The translations under genes were made by a program, and so were the position numbers. A stretch of 64,000 bases of DNA from Ophioderma brevispina. Its lineage: Eukaryota; Echinodermata; Ophiuroidea; Amphilepidida; Ophiodermatidae. Within the stretch, counting starts at the first letter, position 1. Each line of letters opens with the position of its first letter. Under the pieces are notes generated by a model. The model did no database searches, was not told the DNA's origin, and saw only the letters and a list, made by a program, of their open reading frames with translations. Below are positions 1 to 11,149 of this stretch, in pieces. The stretch is from assembly GCA_023653785.1 (NCBI GenBank), contig JAMKCH010088190.1:85503-149502 (forward strand), read 5' to 3'.

Positions 1-799
1 TGTAATGTAAACTCTATCAGTAGTTTTAGATTAGCTTAGATACCTTGATGTTTGGCAATTTCTGAACATGGTCAAAACATGTTTAAATATAAATTATATG
101 TCCATCTATAAGTACTAGTTTGTCATAATTTCTAAGCACTTAATTGGATGATTTCACTATATTGAGTGGTGAATGAATGAAAACCCATTCTCGTGGTCAC
201 TCAATTCACTCTCATCTTAAAAACATAACTCCATAGTTATAGTTTGAACCATTCCCTTGAACGATATTATCGAAGGACTTTCAAACAAAAAGCTCTTGAG
301 AACGAAAGAACGAATTGGGTGTATTAAAGAACCAGTTGTTGTTTCTGCAAGGTCAAAAGAAAAACAATTTAGTCAAAAGAAAGCGGGCTCAAACTCCCTT
401 TAGGGTTAGAGCTAAGTGTCTTTTAAACGCCAGCATTTTCTAACCGAAAATGGATGCATGGATCGTCAAAGAAAACAGTTCAAGCCACTTTTTCTAGACA
501 GAGGATGTCTTGTTATCTTTGTGAAGGGACCGTCCGTTGTTTTTTTAAATAGCTTTATCAAACACTGTCATCAACAAACCATTTGGCCAACTAGGATCAC
601 CGCTGTACAGATGATCCATATGAGACCCCGTACTTGCGAACAAATACTATCCACAGATTCGGGAAAAGTTGTTGGATTTGGACGTGTTTTGAAAATGAAA
701 AGGCTTGGCTCCATGTTTTAAGTTACTTACACGATGAACTATGTTTTTGTCTATTCATTTGCAAAAAGATGTGCGTTGTCCAAAGATACGAGCGATGAA
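1..799. other. AT-rich stretch, nothing recognised
   Basis: No repeat boundary, RNA gene or conserved protein could be supported here. An open frame at 416-721 (+, 101 codons) has mixed composition and no motif I recognise, so it is treated as chance. Confidence 0.5.
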
Positions 800-803
800 T
801 TAA

Positions 804-1276
804 AGCAATAACAGTCTATTTTTGAAGAGCGCCCCCAATTTTTCAAATTTGAGATTTTTGCACAGTAATTTTGTGTTGGTAATTGCCTATAACTATACCT
901 GCGAATGGTAATGCTCAAAAGTGCGTATTTGCCATAAAAAAGCGATTTTGTAATTAGAATCGGGATCCCCGATTGTAATTTTAACGGCGGAAGTGGAAAC
1001 GCCAAATTTCTGTCCGTCCATTGTGAAAATAGTGCCACCTCATGAAAATTACCTCTAACTTGACTTACCTGAACCAACGGAACAACTAACATGACTAATA
1101 GATGAGCGTAGATATACGTACATGGTGCTATCAGGCTATATCATATTGGAAAGACCATACAGGTATGCATATAGTTTACTAGCCACTGTATAGCCAGTTA
1201 CCAATGCAACTATGCAAAAATCTCAATTTTTCTTCGAAAATTGGGGCTGCTCTTCACAAAAAGTGCTGTTATTGCT
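804..1276. mobile_element. TTAA-flanked inverted-repeat element, family A copy 1
   Basis: The element starts AGCAATAACAG and ends CTGTTATTGCT, each directly next to a TTAA (800-803 and 1277-1280). The terminal inverted repeats run about 62 bp and include the AAATTTGAGATTTTTGCA segment seen near 848 and, inverted, near 1213. It is 473 bp with no transposase, so it is a non-autonomous MITE. TTAA duplication is the hallmark of piggyBac-type transposition, but the termini are not the usual CCYT, so the superfamily is inference. A second, inverted copy lies at 32740-33288. Confidence 0.85.
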
Positions 1277-1280
1277 TTAA

Positions 1281-1636
1281 GGTGGGTAATTTGAAACCAG
1301 CTTTGAGACACGTGTGTAAACAAATGAAAGCACACGTCGTAGATACAAAACATGGACCCAAAACTCTTCCAAGCAAATCATGTATTACATATAAAATATG
1401 TCCCCAAACTCTTTAAAGCATTTGACCAAAAAATCTTCAACGCATGTAGGCCTACGACTCTTTGTGAGTAGGCAAGACATGCATGGCTCGCGTCAAGACA
1501 CATCCGTCAAGGGTTGAAATTAAGTAAAGCTATTAGCTTTTTAAACAAGATTCAAAATTGGGGAAATAAGTTGTGATACTTCAACGATGCTTTGTGAAAA
1601 AAACGTATGCTTTGAAGAGTTTTGAGTATTGTGTTG
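1281..1636. repeat. degenerate short tandem motif AAACTCTTCAAAGCAT
   Basis: Loose copies of a motif resembling AAACTCTTCAAAGCAT recur near 1363, 1408, 1430 and 1610, and again on the far side of the Tc1 insertion near 2940-3070. This suggests the Tc1-like element landed inside an older degenerate array. One TAGGCCTA octamer lies at 1447-1454. No gene seen. Confidence 0.35.
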
Positions 1637-1638
1637 TA

Positions 1639-2923
1639 AACTCCTCAAAAGAAATAAGTCCCCCCTTGATAAATATGGACGCAACTAAAAAATGATCGGG
1701 CCCCTAAGTTGATTTAAAGTGTAAAATGTGCCCTGATCTTTTACTCATTCAATGTGCATTACTTTTTGAACCACAAATTCACCCTTCACCACGAAAATCA
1801 ATCAATTATGAAAATTGATGCACGAACAAAAGTTGCACTTTCCCTGCATAGGGATTTCTCTATACTGTGACATGTCTCTGGATGACATCCATGATAAAAC
1901 GAGGTAAAATTAAATAATTAAAAGCAATTAAACAATTTGTTATTAAATTATTAAATTTAATTGTTTCTAAAATAATGAAAAAATGCTGTGGCACACATGA
2001 ACGATTTTGAATACAGATTATCCCTTTGAATTGGTCTCATTCTGTGCATTACACAAGTTAACAGTGTTTCTTCAATGAACTTTTCTGTCATGTTTTCTTG
2101 ATGAAATAAAATAAATTTAAGTTTTAACAAAGAAGAAATGAACTTACCAGTTAATGTCCTGCGTGTCTCTACTTTGTTCACAATGGACATGTCTTGTCGA
2201 ACAGTTGTGGTTCTTGGCCGACCACTTCTGGGCAAATTCTTAACCTCACCTGTCACTTGGAATTTATTTCTCAACTTTCTTATTGTCTTGGGACACACAT
2301 TGAATCTTCGTGCAACTTCCTTAACTGCCACACCTTCACCCAGAAAGGCTGTCGCTCTTGCCCTCTAATTCACGCATTTGAGGTATTTTAGCATGCGAAA
2401 TTCTTAATTTACTACTGGCACAGGAAAAGACAAGACAGGTGTGTATTCCAAATAACTAAACATCTTGCATCAATAACACATTCATTTGACTACCACCTCA
2501 GGGATGCCTTTTGAAGGAATATGTTTTCTTATGTAACAGGGTTTGTCATAGGGATTCCTCACATTCAATTGACAAAAGTCACCCAGGCTGAACATTGTCC
2601 TTGACAATTTTAAAACATTGTTAGCAAAAAGTCTTGTCTTGTAAATTAAAATGTAGGCCTAAAGTAATGCACAGGAATGCATAACTGTGAATATTGAATG
2701 CATGGAATCCCTATGCAGGAAAAGTGCAACTTTTTTCATGCATCAGTTTTCATAAGTGATTGATTTTCGTGGTGAAGGGTGAATTTGCGGTCCAAAAAGT
2801 AATGCACATTGAATGAGTAAAAGATTAGGGCACATTTTACACTTTAAATCAACTTAGGGGGCCCGATAATTGTTTAGTTACGTCAATATTTATCAAGGGG
2901 GGACTTATTTCTTTTGAGGAGTT
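1639..2923 (-). mobile_element. Tc1-like DNA transposon with long inverted repeats, internally decayed
   Basis: Terminal inverted repeats of about 218 bp (1639-1856 and 2706-2923) start AACTCCTCAAAAG and are flanked by TA on both sides (1637-1638, 2924-2925), the standard Tc1/mariner target duplication. Total length, 1285 bp, is close to that of a complete Tc1 element. Only the N-terminal DNA-binding part of a transposase is present, on the minus strand. The DDE catalytic region expected downstream is absent: 1857-2140 is AT-rich and frame-broken. The element could move only if supplied with transposase in trans. Confidence 0.9.
2148..2364 (-). pseudogene. Tc1-like transposase, N-terminal helix-turn-helix exon
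   Basis: About 72 residues are open from just after an in-frame TAG (2365-2367). They read RARATAFLGEGVAVKEV, then ARRFNVCPKTIRKLRNKF, then a GRPR motif. This matches the paired-like helix-turn-helix plus GRPR linker of Tc1 transposases, which bind the inverted repeats. The exon ends at a consensus splice donor (GTAAGT at 2147-2142), and an AG lies just upstream at 2365-2366 on the same strand, so the gene may have been intron-containing. Frames beyond the donor do not resemble a transposase. Catalytic DDE residues are missing, hence pseudogene or residual exon. Confidence 0.85.
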
Positions 2924-2929
2924 TATGTT

Positions 2930-3760
2930 GAGACACATCCTTTGCATTTGAAGAGGTTTAGATCAATATTTTTTCCAAATGGTTTAGAACCCTCTGTCTT
3001 TCAAATTCTGGAAAGAAATTGTGACAGCTTGAAAGACTCGTTTTGGTTCTTTGAAGACTCATATTTTTCCAGGGGTAAGGGGGAAATATTTGCCTTTACT
3101 GCGAACTGAACCCGGGCTTCAAAGCCTCAAAAGACACATCTTAATAAATCATAACGTCTTGCGTAGGGACACGCCTATAATGTAGCACTGTCTATTATGT
3201 ACCAATAGGCGCGGGACATGCTAGTGGATCATGACATAATTACAAAAAGGACATGTTCAAAAATTGGTTTCAAGAGGTAGGCCTATGTCTTTTATTTAGT
3301 TTATTATTAAAGGACACGGTCTAAACTAAAAAGCATTGCAAGACACACATTCCGAGTGGACGCGTTCGGTTAAAGGACACTATCAGTGATTTGAAAAATA
3401 TTTGAAACTTGCAGGAATCGCTGCAAAGTTGAAGGATAAGTCTGTAGAGTCTCCGAAGGTACCTTTCCAGCTTGAGAATTGACAGAAAAGGAAAGAAAAG
3501 GAAAAAGGCCAAGTGTTCCAAGATTACGATCTCAATTCAATTACCGTGTTTAGGTTAAGCTGTCCGACGGACAGTAATAAGAAAATCGCCGAGTCGTCGT
3601 ATTAGGTTGCTTCTGGTCTGATCATTTGCAGGGTATGTTTAGGTGCGACCGTACTGTTACAGACATGAAAAAATCTGATTTTGATGATTTTCGATTTGCT
3701 GATTTAGCAAATCAATGTAGTGTCTTAAGTGCCAGGAGGTACAGATCTAGTGTTAGGACC
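2930..3760. other. no gene; scattered AGACAC/GACATG fragments
   Basis: Fragments of the degenerate array continue to about 3080, after which only dispersed AGACAC- and GACATG-type words are seen. TAGGCCTA occurs at 3278-3285. Short open frames here have no recognisable motif. Confidence 0.4.
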
Positions 3761-3764
3761 GTAT

Positions 3765-4079
3765 ACACTGATGTCTTGGCAAAAGACACTTCATGTGTCA
3801 TCAGTTTTGAGACATGTATCTATAACACGAAATCATGTCTTAAAGTAAGACATGTGCAAATGGTATGTCTTTTGCAAGACACTAATTTACAAGTCATGTT
3901 TTTATGCAAGACGCTTCGGTTTTGTAAGACGTGTCTTTTGTCATCAATCTGGAGACGTGTCTGACTGGAAGACGTGTCTTTATGTTTTAGATCTTTATTG
4001 GTTCTACTTTCTTTTATTTCTAATGTTAAAGACCGGTCTATTGCCAAGATGTATTTCATAAGACACCCTTTTACAGTGT
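3765..4079. mobile_element. AGACATG-rich MITE, family P copy 1
   Basis: Bounded by ACACTG (3765) and CAGTGT (ending 4079). The right end, AGACACCCTTTTACAGTGT, is the inverted form of the left end seen in other copies (ACACTGTAAAAATGGTGTCT at 7341). The left end here has lost the TAAAAATGG block. The interior is a series of GACATGTCT-like words. Open frames crossing it (3626-3964 + and 3820-4059 -) are by-products of this structure. Related copies are at 7341-7684, 29324-29620 and 42519-42700. Confidence 0.75.
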
Positions 4080-5280
4080 ATAGGATATAGGATATAGGGT
4101 TAGTTTAGAACAAGACAATGTGGTCAGGGTATTGGGTAAGTACGTACGTGTGTCTGTTTTTTCTTTGTCTGTTCCGTGTTATTGAAGAGTTTTATTCCAG
4201 TATCTGATCATCTCCCTGTATAAAAGTAATGGAAATATATAGTTTTCGTCTAGAAACACTCTTTAATATAAATTTAGAATTCGATAAAATGGACGAGTTT
4301 CTCCCTTCTGGAATAACTCTCAAAAATCTTGGATAGTTTTCCCCGGAGAAAGCGCATTGACTTGTCCTGTTAGTGATATTAAATAGGTTCTATTAGCGAC
4401 GATGATGTGTGATTGAGTACTTATTTCCCAGTGTTGTTGTCGCGCCATTGGTGGTCCATCTGATCTCGTGCTTGTTGAAAATGGACAAATACTGACGGAA
4501 TCAATTTAAGAAATAGTTTGTCCAATTTGCCCGGCCAATTTGTTAAAACTGAACTGTGGTGTAAACCCCTTTAGTGTATAGTTTTATCATTGGTCGTGTG
4601 CTTTACCAAGGCCCTTTAACAAAACAACGTATTTCGCCAGATTGTTGATCCCTTTTTCACTCCAGGGGGTGACAGACCTCCTAGGAACCATTAAAGGAGA
4701 CGTTCTATTTATTTTGTAAAGGTTCTTGAATTGTAGACCGCATCCTTGACTGATTCTACAATTGCTCCAATCTTATCAACTTCATGTTACTTTGTTACGA
4801 GTACGTTTTGATGCTTACACTCCCATTATATCATCTTATTACAGGGAAAGCTTGGGAACATTTTTATGACAAAACCATTTAGGCCTATACGTATAGGCCT
4901 ATTGGTATATCGATATAGAATTGTATATATCTGCATAAATTGGTGGAAAGACCTTTGAGCGTGCACATCAGACTAGTGGGGGTTTTGGCAAGTGAGAAAG
5001 TTAAAATTTTTGATAAAGCCGTGTAAACGAAAATGATCTAATACCATCCGCACCAAAGCTATGGGGAGCTGAAGGTATGGCATGATTAGTGCTATACCTG
5101 CACACTAAAATACCCGAAGACATGAATCTAACGACGGGAAGGTATCATGCCTTATGACGCTATAGTCATGTCTTGTAAGAAGCCAATCCTTTTGCGCTTC
5201 ATTATCTTTAGAGGCTATAACGGTGTTAAGAAAATGCACACCCTTAAATCACCTCAAAGCTTGCTTAAAACTAAGTACGC
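4080..5280. other. no gene; perfect 22-bp TAGGCCTA palindrome
   Basis: No element or gene boundary supported. Two TAGGCCTA octamers (4880-4887 and 4894-4901), joined by TACG-type bases, make a perfect 22-bp palindrome at 4880-4901. Confidence 0.45.
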
Positions 5281-5870
5281 GTCTTTTATACACGATGTCT
5301 TCAGACAAGACATGACCCATGCAGGCGTCAATTTCGCATTCAAAGTTGGTCATGTCTTGTTGGAAATCTTTACTTCCAGTATATATACTGGCCATCAAAA
5401 TGGTTTCAATTATGTCTCTTGTCTTTTGGGTATCATATTTTTAGTGTCTTTACTCGACTTGGTCTTAGCTGACATGTCTTACATTTTGTCAAAAAATAGA
5501 AAGCATATCATTTAGAAGCAACATACCTTGCTTTGAGAAATGATCTTGATCGCGTGAGTAGAGTGAGACATGTCGCGAGGACATGTTATCAGCAGAATCT
5601 ATGATTAGACGAAGATGCAAATGAGACATCTAGGGGGGGGGGGGGAACCTTTTAAGGATACGTCCCGGATACGTCTAACGTCTTTATGAATTAGACGTGC
5701 TTTTCGTGGAGATAAAAAAAGTCCTACTTCGCGTCCCCATTATAGGCTTGCTAGAGCACGTCTTGTTGGACATGTCTCAAAACTGCCTGTCTTCAAGAGG
5801 CGTGTCTTGATTTATATACATAACTGAAGACATGCATGGTTCAACTGAAAGTACAAGTCTTATAGCTATC
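5280..5870. repeat. decayed family P-like sequence
   Basis: Many GACATGTCT, AGACATGAC and TCATGTCTTG words resemble the interior of family P, but no intact termini were found. A 13-base G run sits at 5633-5645. The 122-codon frame at 5147-5515 overlaps this and is not considered a gene. Confidence 0.45.
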
Positions 5871-6929
5871 GATACTTCTCAATCAAATAATATCATAAAA
5901 ATACTTATTCGGATACAAACATATTTTTAAAAAAACAACCGCATTTTCCATTTCATATACACGCATGACAAGAGAAAAAGAGAACGAAAAAAAGAAACAT
6001 CTATGCCATGCCAGTGGCGGATTTCGTGTACAAATTGGCTAGAAACAGCATTTCTGTTTTCTTCATTAACAGATCGAGCCCGTCAAATCTGATCAAAAGA
6101 GGACTGTGGTAACATTTGTCGAGTCCGGCCTTTACCCCTCCCACAGCGGAGCCTTAACCCCAATGACCCACACGCCAAACCGTCGCACCGTCATCAGCCC
6201 CTGAAATTGCAGCAACAACAAGGATTACCTTGTGGTGCGACTTGCTTGATGAAGATTGTCTCGACATTTTGCAATATGGATATCATCCGAAATGTGTTAA
6301 CCATGTTAACCTCGTATGGGTAGGGGTTATGGGGGGGGGCATTAGAACGGCTAAGGGGATGGCCAGAAATATTTAGTTGTTATCGTTCTTTAAAAAGAAT
6401 GTATAATGGTCGGTATATGCCACGGGGCATCATTTCAACGAGGCAGGATATGTTTTGTTTTGCGTTTGTTACACCAAGAATTCACGATTTCTGGCTCTGT
6501 ACACATGCTTGGAATCATGCGAGTTAAATGCTAGGGATGGAGAGTAAGCCCTATAAAAATGTCACATTATGGGTTTTCGATAATTGGTAGTTGTATCGAA
6601 TAGGAATCAACATTAAAGTTAATAAACTAGACTATACTCCCGCTATTCTAGAAGATACAAAATTTGCCACGGCTACGAAAATAGGGAATGCAAATTTAGC
6701 AGTATGTTTGATATCATATGATGGTATTTAAAACAGTTTCAATTTCAAACATTTTGTTTTAAAGTAAAAGCGGTCTGACAAGCTTATTTTTCTGATGAGA
6801 TTTCTCAACAAAGGTGGTGGGTGGATGGTGGGGATGATGATAGGGCGGTGATGGCGGAGCATGGTGGTGGTGGGGAGCGTTGTACACTGTTAGAAATTAC
6901 AGTAACTTACTGGCAGTAAACACGTATAA
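5870..6929. other. no gene; GGTGG-rich patch
   Basis: Nothing identified except a 9-base G run (6331-6339), a possible short inverted repeat GTCGCACC/GGTGCGAC near 6183 and 6233, and a purine-rich GGTGG/GATGG patch at about 6815-6885. Confidence 0.4.
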
Positions 6930-7298
6930 GGCCAAAAAAATTGTTGGAGTAAGGGCCAGTGCAAAATAGGGTAGGCGGGCGGATTTTTTGTTTTTAAAAA
7001 TAAGCATTATCACTTCAAATCATCAAAAAAAGTCATGTAATGTTATTACGATTGATCTTTTGACCTTATTATGAAAATATCTTCTAAAGCGAATAGTTGC
7101 CAAGTTACACCAGAACACACAAAAACACAAAAATATGAGAAAATCGGTTAAAAATCAGGGTTAAAACAAACTTGAAAAATAAGAATTTTTAAATAAATAA
7201 AAAAAATTAGGGTAGGGGTATTATAGGTAGACTTTTGTAAGGCGTGATTTTCCAAATTAGGGTCGGGAGGGTTACTCCAATACAACAATTTTTTGGAC
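6930..7298. mobile_element. GGCCAAAAAA-ended MITE, copy 1
   Basis: Left end GGCCAAAAAAATTGTTGGAG and right end CAACAATTTTTTGG form a terminal inverted repeat. The right arm continues as a TTACTCC / GGGTCGGGAGG block. About 370 bp and noncoding. The second copy at 43819-44211 shares the termini and a GACCG-rich subterminal zone. Target duplication is unclear. Confidence 0.65.
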
Positions 7299-7340
7299 TA
7301 CATGCACAAACTTGTTTTTCTTATTGCATAAGCAGAATTT

Positions 7341-7684
7341 ACACTGTAAAAATGGTGTCTGGCGTAAGACATGTTTGGCCTAGACCTGTCTTCCAAACAT
7401 AGACAATAAAGAAAACAAACAAATAAAAACCAATCTAAGACCACCAAAGACACGTCTTCCAGCCCAGACATGTCTCCAGGATTGAGGACAAAAGGACACG
7501 TCTAAAAAAGAAGTGTTCTTGCCATAAAAAAACATGGACTTGTGAACTTGTGTCTTGCACGACGAGTGGACATTTGAAACATGTATTGCAATGAGACATG
7601 ACTTTGTTGGGTCTAAGAGATAATCATCTCTCAAAATTGGTGGACCACATGAAGGTATTTGTCAAGACACCATTTTTACAGTGT
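7341..7684. mobile_element. AGACATG-rich MITE, family P copy 2
   Basis: Best-preserved copy. It starts ACACTGTAAAAATGGTGTCT and ends with the inverted form, a terminal repeat of about 20 bp. It lies opposite in orientation to copy 1. It holds AGACATGTTT and AGACATGTCT, which fit the p53-family half-site RRRCWWGYYY. The minus-strand open frame at 7380-7634 is internal to the element and not regarded as coding. Confidence 0.8.
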
Positions 7685-7689
7685 TGTAA

Positions 7690-8141
7690 TTAAAGGATTA
7701 TTTAGGGTTTATATTTAGGTGGCAAAAATTTGGTGTCAAGTTACCTCTTGTCAAAACTTGCCCTGTTTTGTATGGGAATCAAGGACTACTGTCTCTTTCT
7801 CCCCACAAAAAACAAAACCCCAAAGGGAAGATCCTAAATCGTGGAAAATGTACATTTTTAAATTTAAAGATTATTAAGTTTTCAATTTGACACCAATTTC
7901 ATCAAGGATTGAAACATTTTGAATTTTACCTGTAAGACAATCAACAAAGTTCAATGACCTTTATACACATTTTCCACCCATATTTCTGTGATACTTTTCA
8001 ACAAATTGAACCCACTTTGCAGGTTAATCCCTCTTAATCCAAGATTGCCGCCCACCCGTGAGACAAATTGATTTTGGTAACATCCGAATTCTGAAGATGA
8101 GGACGTTGTTGTGCTAAAAATCATGTTAGAATTTAGATTTA
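7690..8141. other. AT-rich, nothing recognised
   Basis: Simple AT-rich sequence between two elements with no supported feature. Confidence 0.4.
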
Positions 8142-8586
8142 AAGGAATTTATTGGGGCGGGACATAAATCTATCGGCACCTATATAATGAAAAATCAGAC
8201 GTACCAGATGCGTTTAATGGTTGGAGTATTCCTTGCGAAAAAAATCACAGATATTACGACAACTGTCCCCGACTTGCAACAATCATGGAAGTGCCATCTT
8301 ATTCCTGTTGCTAATTTACAACGCCGCTGGCAATACCGAAACAGAAGTCCAGCCGTGATATATTTCGCTGCTTCTGTTTCGGTATTGCGTGCGGCGCTGT
8401 AAATATAGCACCAGGGAATGGGAATAAAGATGGCAGCTTCCATGATTGTTGTACAGTCGTGACATTTGTCGAAGAATATGCGATTTTTTTCTCAAGGAAT
8501 ACTCCAATGACCTGAAAAAGATCTGGAACGTCTTATTAGGGATATTTCATTAATATGTGCCGATAGATTATGCCAATAAATTCCTT
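8142..8586. mobile_element. fold-back (near-complete palindrome) element
   Basis: Two arms of about 205 bp are inverted copies of each other around a short centre near 8350-8372. Outer ends AAGGAATTTATTGG / CCAATAAATTCCTT are flanked by TA (8140-8141, 8587-8588). Inner arm pairs include CAATACCGAAACAGAAG with its reverse. The TA flank suggests Tc1/mariner-type mobilisation. Open frames on both strands (8187-8402 +, 8195-8443 -) arise from the palindrome. Confidence 0.85.
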
Positions 8587-8589
8587 TAC

Positions 8590-9690
8590 GGAGGGTGGCA
8601 TTGGGAACCCATGCATGTAGTCTGCGAGACTATAAACGAAACAAAACAAAACGAGAAAACGGCAAGCTCCCAAGGGATAATATTTATCACTATAAATTTG
8701 CTTTGAATGAATGATAGCATTTTGTATTTTTTTCTGAATTCATTTTAGATTATTAAACATTTTTTGGTAAAAAATTAAAAAAGTTAAAAAACTTAAAAAA
8801 AGCAAAAAATAAAAAAAATATTTCATTTTGTTAAAAACTTGTTTATTCAAAATTTAAAGTGATTTGAACTGTACATAACCTTTAAAATTCTGGGAAATAT
8901 ACCTGTTTTCCATATATAGTCAAAAATTTGACTCTGAGATCTTGAAATGAGATTCCTAATCTTAATCCTGAAAGTTTATTTATAAAAGCTGTTCTCGTCC
9001 AGTTAAGCCTGTGCTCCTTAAACCTCTTATAGCGTTCATCCGTTGTCGTATTTACTTTTGGTGATAACTTGATAGGCTAAATCTATTGGGGACAGTTGAA
9101 AATGTCAAAAAAGAATGAAAATTTCCACCAAAGTATAATGTAGTCCATCAATTTCTAACATTACAAACATTCCCCTGGAACACTTCTTTTCCTTTTGCGA
9201 TGATAATTTTTGCCTTAAAGCCCCATCAGCGATTTCTTCAAAATGTAACAAATCGTGCCCCCTATTTTCATCAAAGTCCATTTTTGAATGGTGGCATTGT
9301 GAAATTGTTGGTAGTAAAGACCCTTGTAAAGTGGCTAAGCATAACAAGCCCTATTTGTCAGTTAGGGATTTTTTATGCTTTGTTACTAATAAAAGTCGGG
9401 ATCCGGACTTTTTTAATAGGTAGAGAAACAGGCGTATGGCATCTTCACAAGACCGCTTAAAATGGTTAAAGTGTTCTGTTTTTCACAAAGAAAACAGAAT
9501 TATAAGTGTGGATGTCCTAAAATAGCAATTTAGAGACAAAAATGGGCATTTTTAATTTTGAAAAAAATGACTGAGGGTGTTGTGCTTACACTTCAACCAA
9601 TGTATGGCTTTGAATCAACGTTGCTGTGTGCCACGTGTGGTCAATTGGAGGACTCGTGATCATGAGAGCGTTTTAAAATGTGGTTGACCC
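8590..9690. other. AT-rich, nothing recognised
   Basis: Low-complexity A/T from about 8700 to 8880, then unremarkable sequence. The overlapping frames near 9105-9460 have no recognisable domain. Confidence 0.4.
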
Positions 9691-9694
9691 CGCG

Positions 9695-9800
9695 TGGGCC
9701 ACATGCTGGTCCCTGGGCAAGACACTATCTCGCTTGTCTCACTTCACACAGGGGTAAATGGGGAGCTGTGTGCGCCGCCGTTATAATTTGGCTGCTGAAT
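9695..9800 (+). repeat. SINE body fragment
   Basis: The run CCTGGGCAAGACACTATCTC followed by CTTGTCTCACTTCACACAGG and GTAAATGGGG resembles the conserved body of tRNA-derived SINEs, which shares a CCAGGTGTATAAATGGG-type block with the SINE at 30979-31550. No tRNA-like head is attached, so it is a fragment. The 86-codon open frame over it is not coding. Confidence 0.5.
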
Positions 9801-10038
9801 TTCAAATGTGAAATTGGATATCCTAGTGAACAAAAACGTCTCGTAAGTCGCCGCGGTTGCAGTGTGCATATACGGGGGTGTATAGTACTTTTACCAATCA
9901 CAGTCAATAACATAGGCCTACGAGTGATGGCAATTTAAAAGTTTCATCTGAGCTTGCAAATATACACTCGGCCCCTCTATTCCAACAAAAAGTTACGCAC
10001 GCGTCACACGTGTTCCTGGGAACAGGCATGTATTTTAA

Positions 10039-10836
10039 CCCTCGTATACCGAAGGGGGGGGGGGGGGGTGGTTACCACCCCTTCAGGTTTTGTCCCGGTT
10101 GCAAAACCCCCTTTTTTTGGTGCCAAATTATTTAATGTTAATTGTCAATTGTCAGTCCGCCTCCTTTAAATCAAAAACAGAACATCCACCGGGGTAAAAG
10201 GTAAGATAAGGGTGATCCCAAAGTGATGGATGGGGGGGGGGGGTGGTAAACACCCGCCATGCGGAAATAAGTACCAACATGGCCTAACACAAAAAGGAAC
10301 ATCCACAGGACACTTGATTCTTGGTACCAATAGAAGCTATGGTCTCCTCTTTCCGATACCAAATATATGTACCAACATGCCTAGCAGTACGTCACAATGA
10401 CGTCATAAAGTCGATGTCAGCAAAACTGCCCATTTCCATAGACACACACAGTCGAAAAATTCAATTTTCGCCAAAAAGGTTAGGAAATCAGATTTTCATG
10501 CGGGTTTTTTGACTCTACTTGATGGGAAATGACTCGTTTTATATAATGACAGCATTTAGAGCATAATAAGGTGTTTGAGTCGCTCAAATTGGGAAATATC
10601 AATTTTACACCCTATATTCAGTATTTTCGTAATTTCCTCAACATAGGACGGCATGTGTGACGTCATAATGGGGAAGTTTAGTACTTATTTTGGTACCAAT
10701 GGAAAGAAGACAGAAAAACTCTAAGCTATATTTGGTACCAAATTTATAGGAATAGGGTGTTCAGTAACGAAAATCACGGGGGGTGGTAACCCCCCTTCCG
10801 CAATTTGTTACAAAAATGGCCTCGGGTACACGAGGG
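10039..10836. mobile_element. piggyBac-like MITE with TTAA and CCCTCG termini, family B
   Basis: Flanked by TTAA at 10035-10038 and 10837-10840. Termini are CCCTCGTATACC and its near inverse GGTACACGAGGG. TTAA duplication together with CCCT...AGGG ends is the piggyBac signature. It is 798 bp with no transposase. Subterminal G runs lie at 10054-10068 and 10232-10243. It carries GGTACCAA words and two perfect CRE octamers TGACGTCA (10398-10405, 10658-10665). Related sequence occurs at 19977 and 20560-20900. Confidence 0.85.
10398..10405. promoter_or_regulatory. CRE-like octamer TGACGTCA inside family B
   Basis: Perfect palindromic cAMP-response-element octamer, the CREB/ATF family site. A second lies at 10658-10665 in the other half, and a third at 20724-20731 in related sequence. 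Recurrence in the same family suggests it is part of the element consensus; function is unknown. Confidence 0.5.
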
Positions 10837-11149
10837 TTAAAAAAGGACACTAACATGAACCTACATGACGGTAATCGCTTGGTACATTTTCCAGTATAGG
10901 TCACACTCAATTGATCAAACAAGAATTAATTTTTGATTACTGTCTCTTTTTATGGCAACTTTACTTCATCAATTTATTCATTTCATCTGTAAATTGATTT
11001 AAAACAAATTTAATAACGATACTACTACAATAGGTGGTTTAATGTGTATTAATATTTGGTTTTATTTGGAACTGGGCCGTGAAGAAGGGCCCTTAATTCT
11101 CAACTCTGAGGCCCGGGTGTGGTTTTTTTATTATGAGATGACGCCACGA

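Noticed and set aside
5147..5515. 122-codon frame with hydrophobic C-terminal part
   Set aside because: Overlaps family P-like sequence with repeated GACATG words; no domain and no conserved start context.
7380..8443. Open frames at 7380-7634, 8187-8402 and 8195-8443
   Set aside because: Entirely within a MITE and a fold-back element; the opposite-strand pairs reflect the palindrome.
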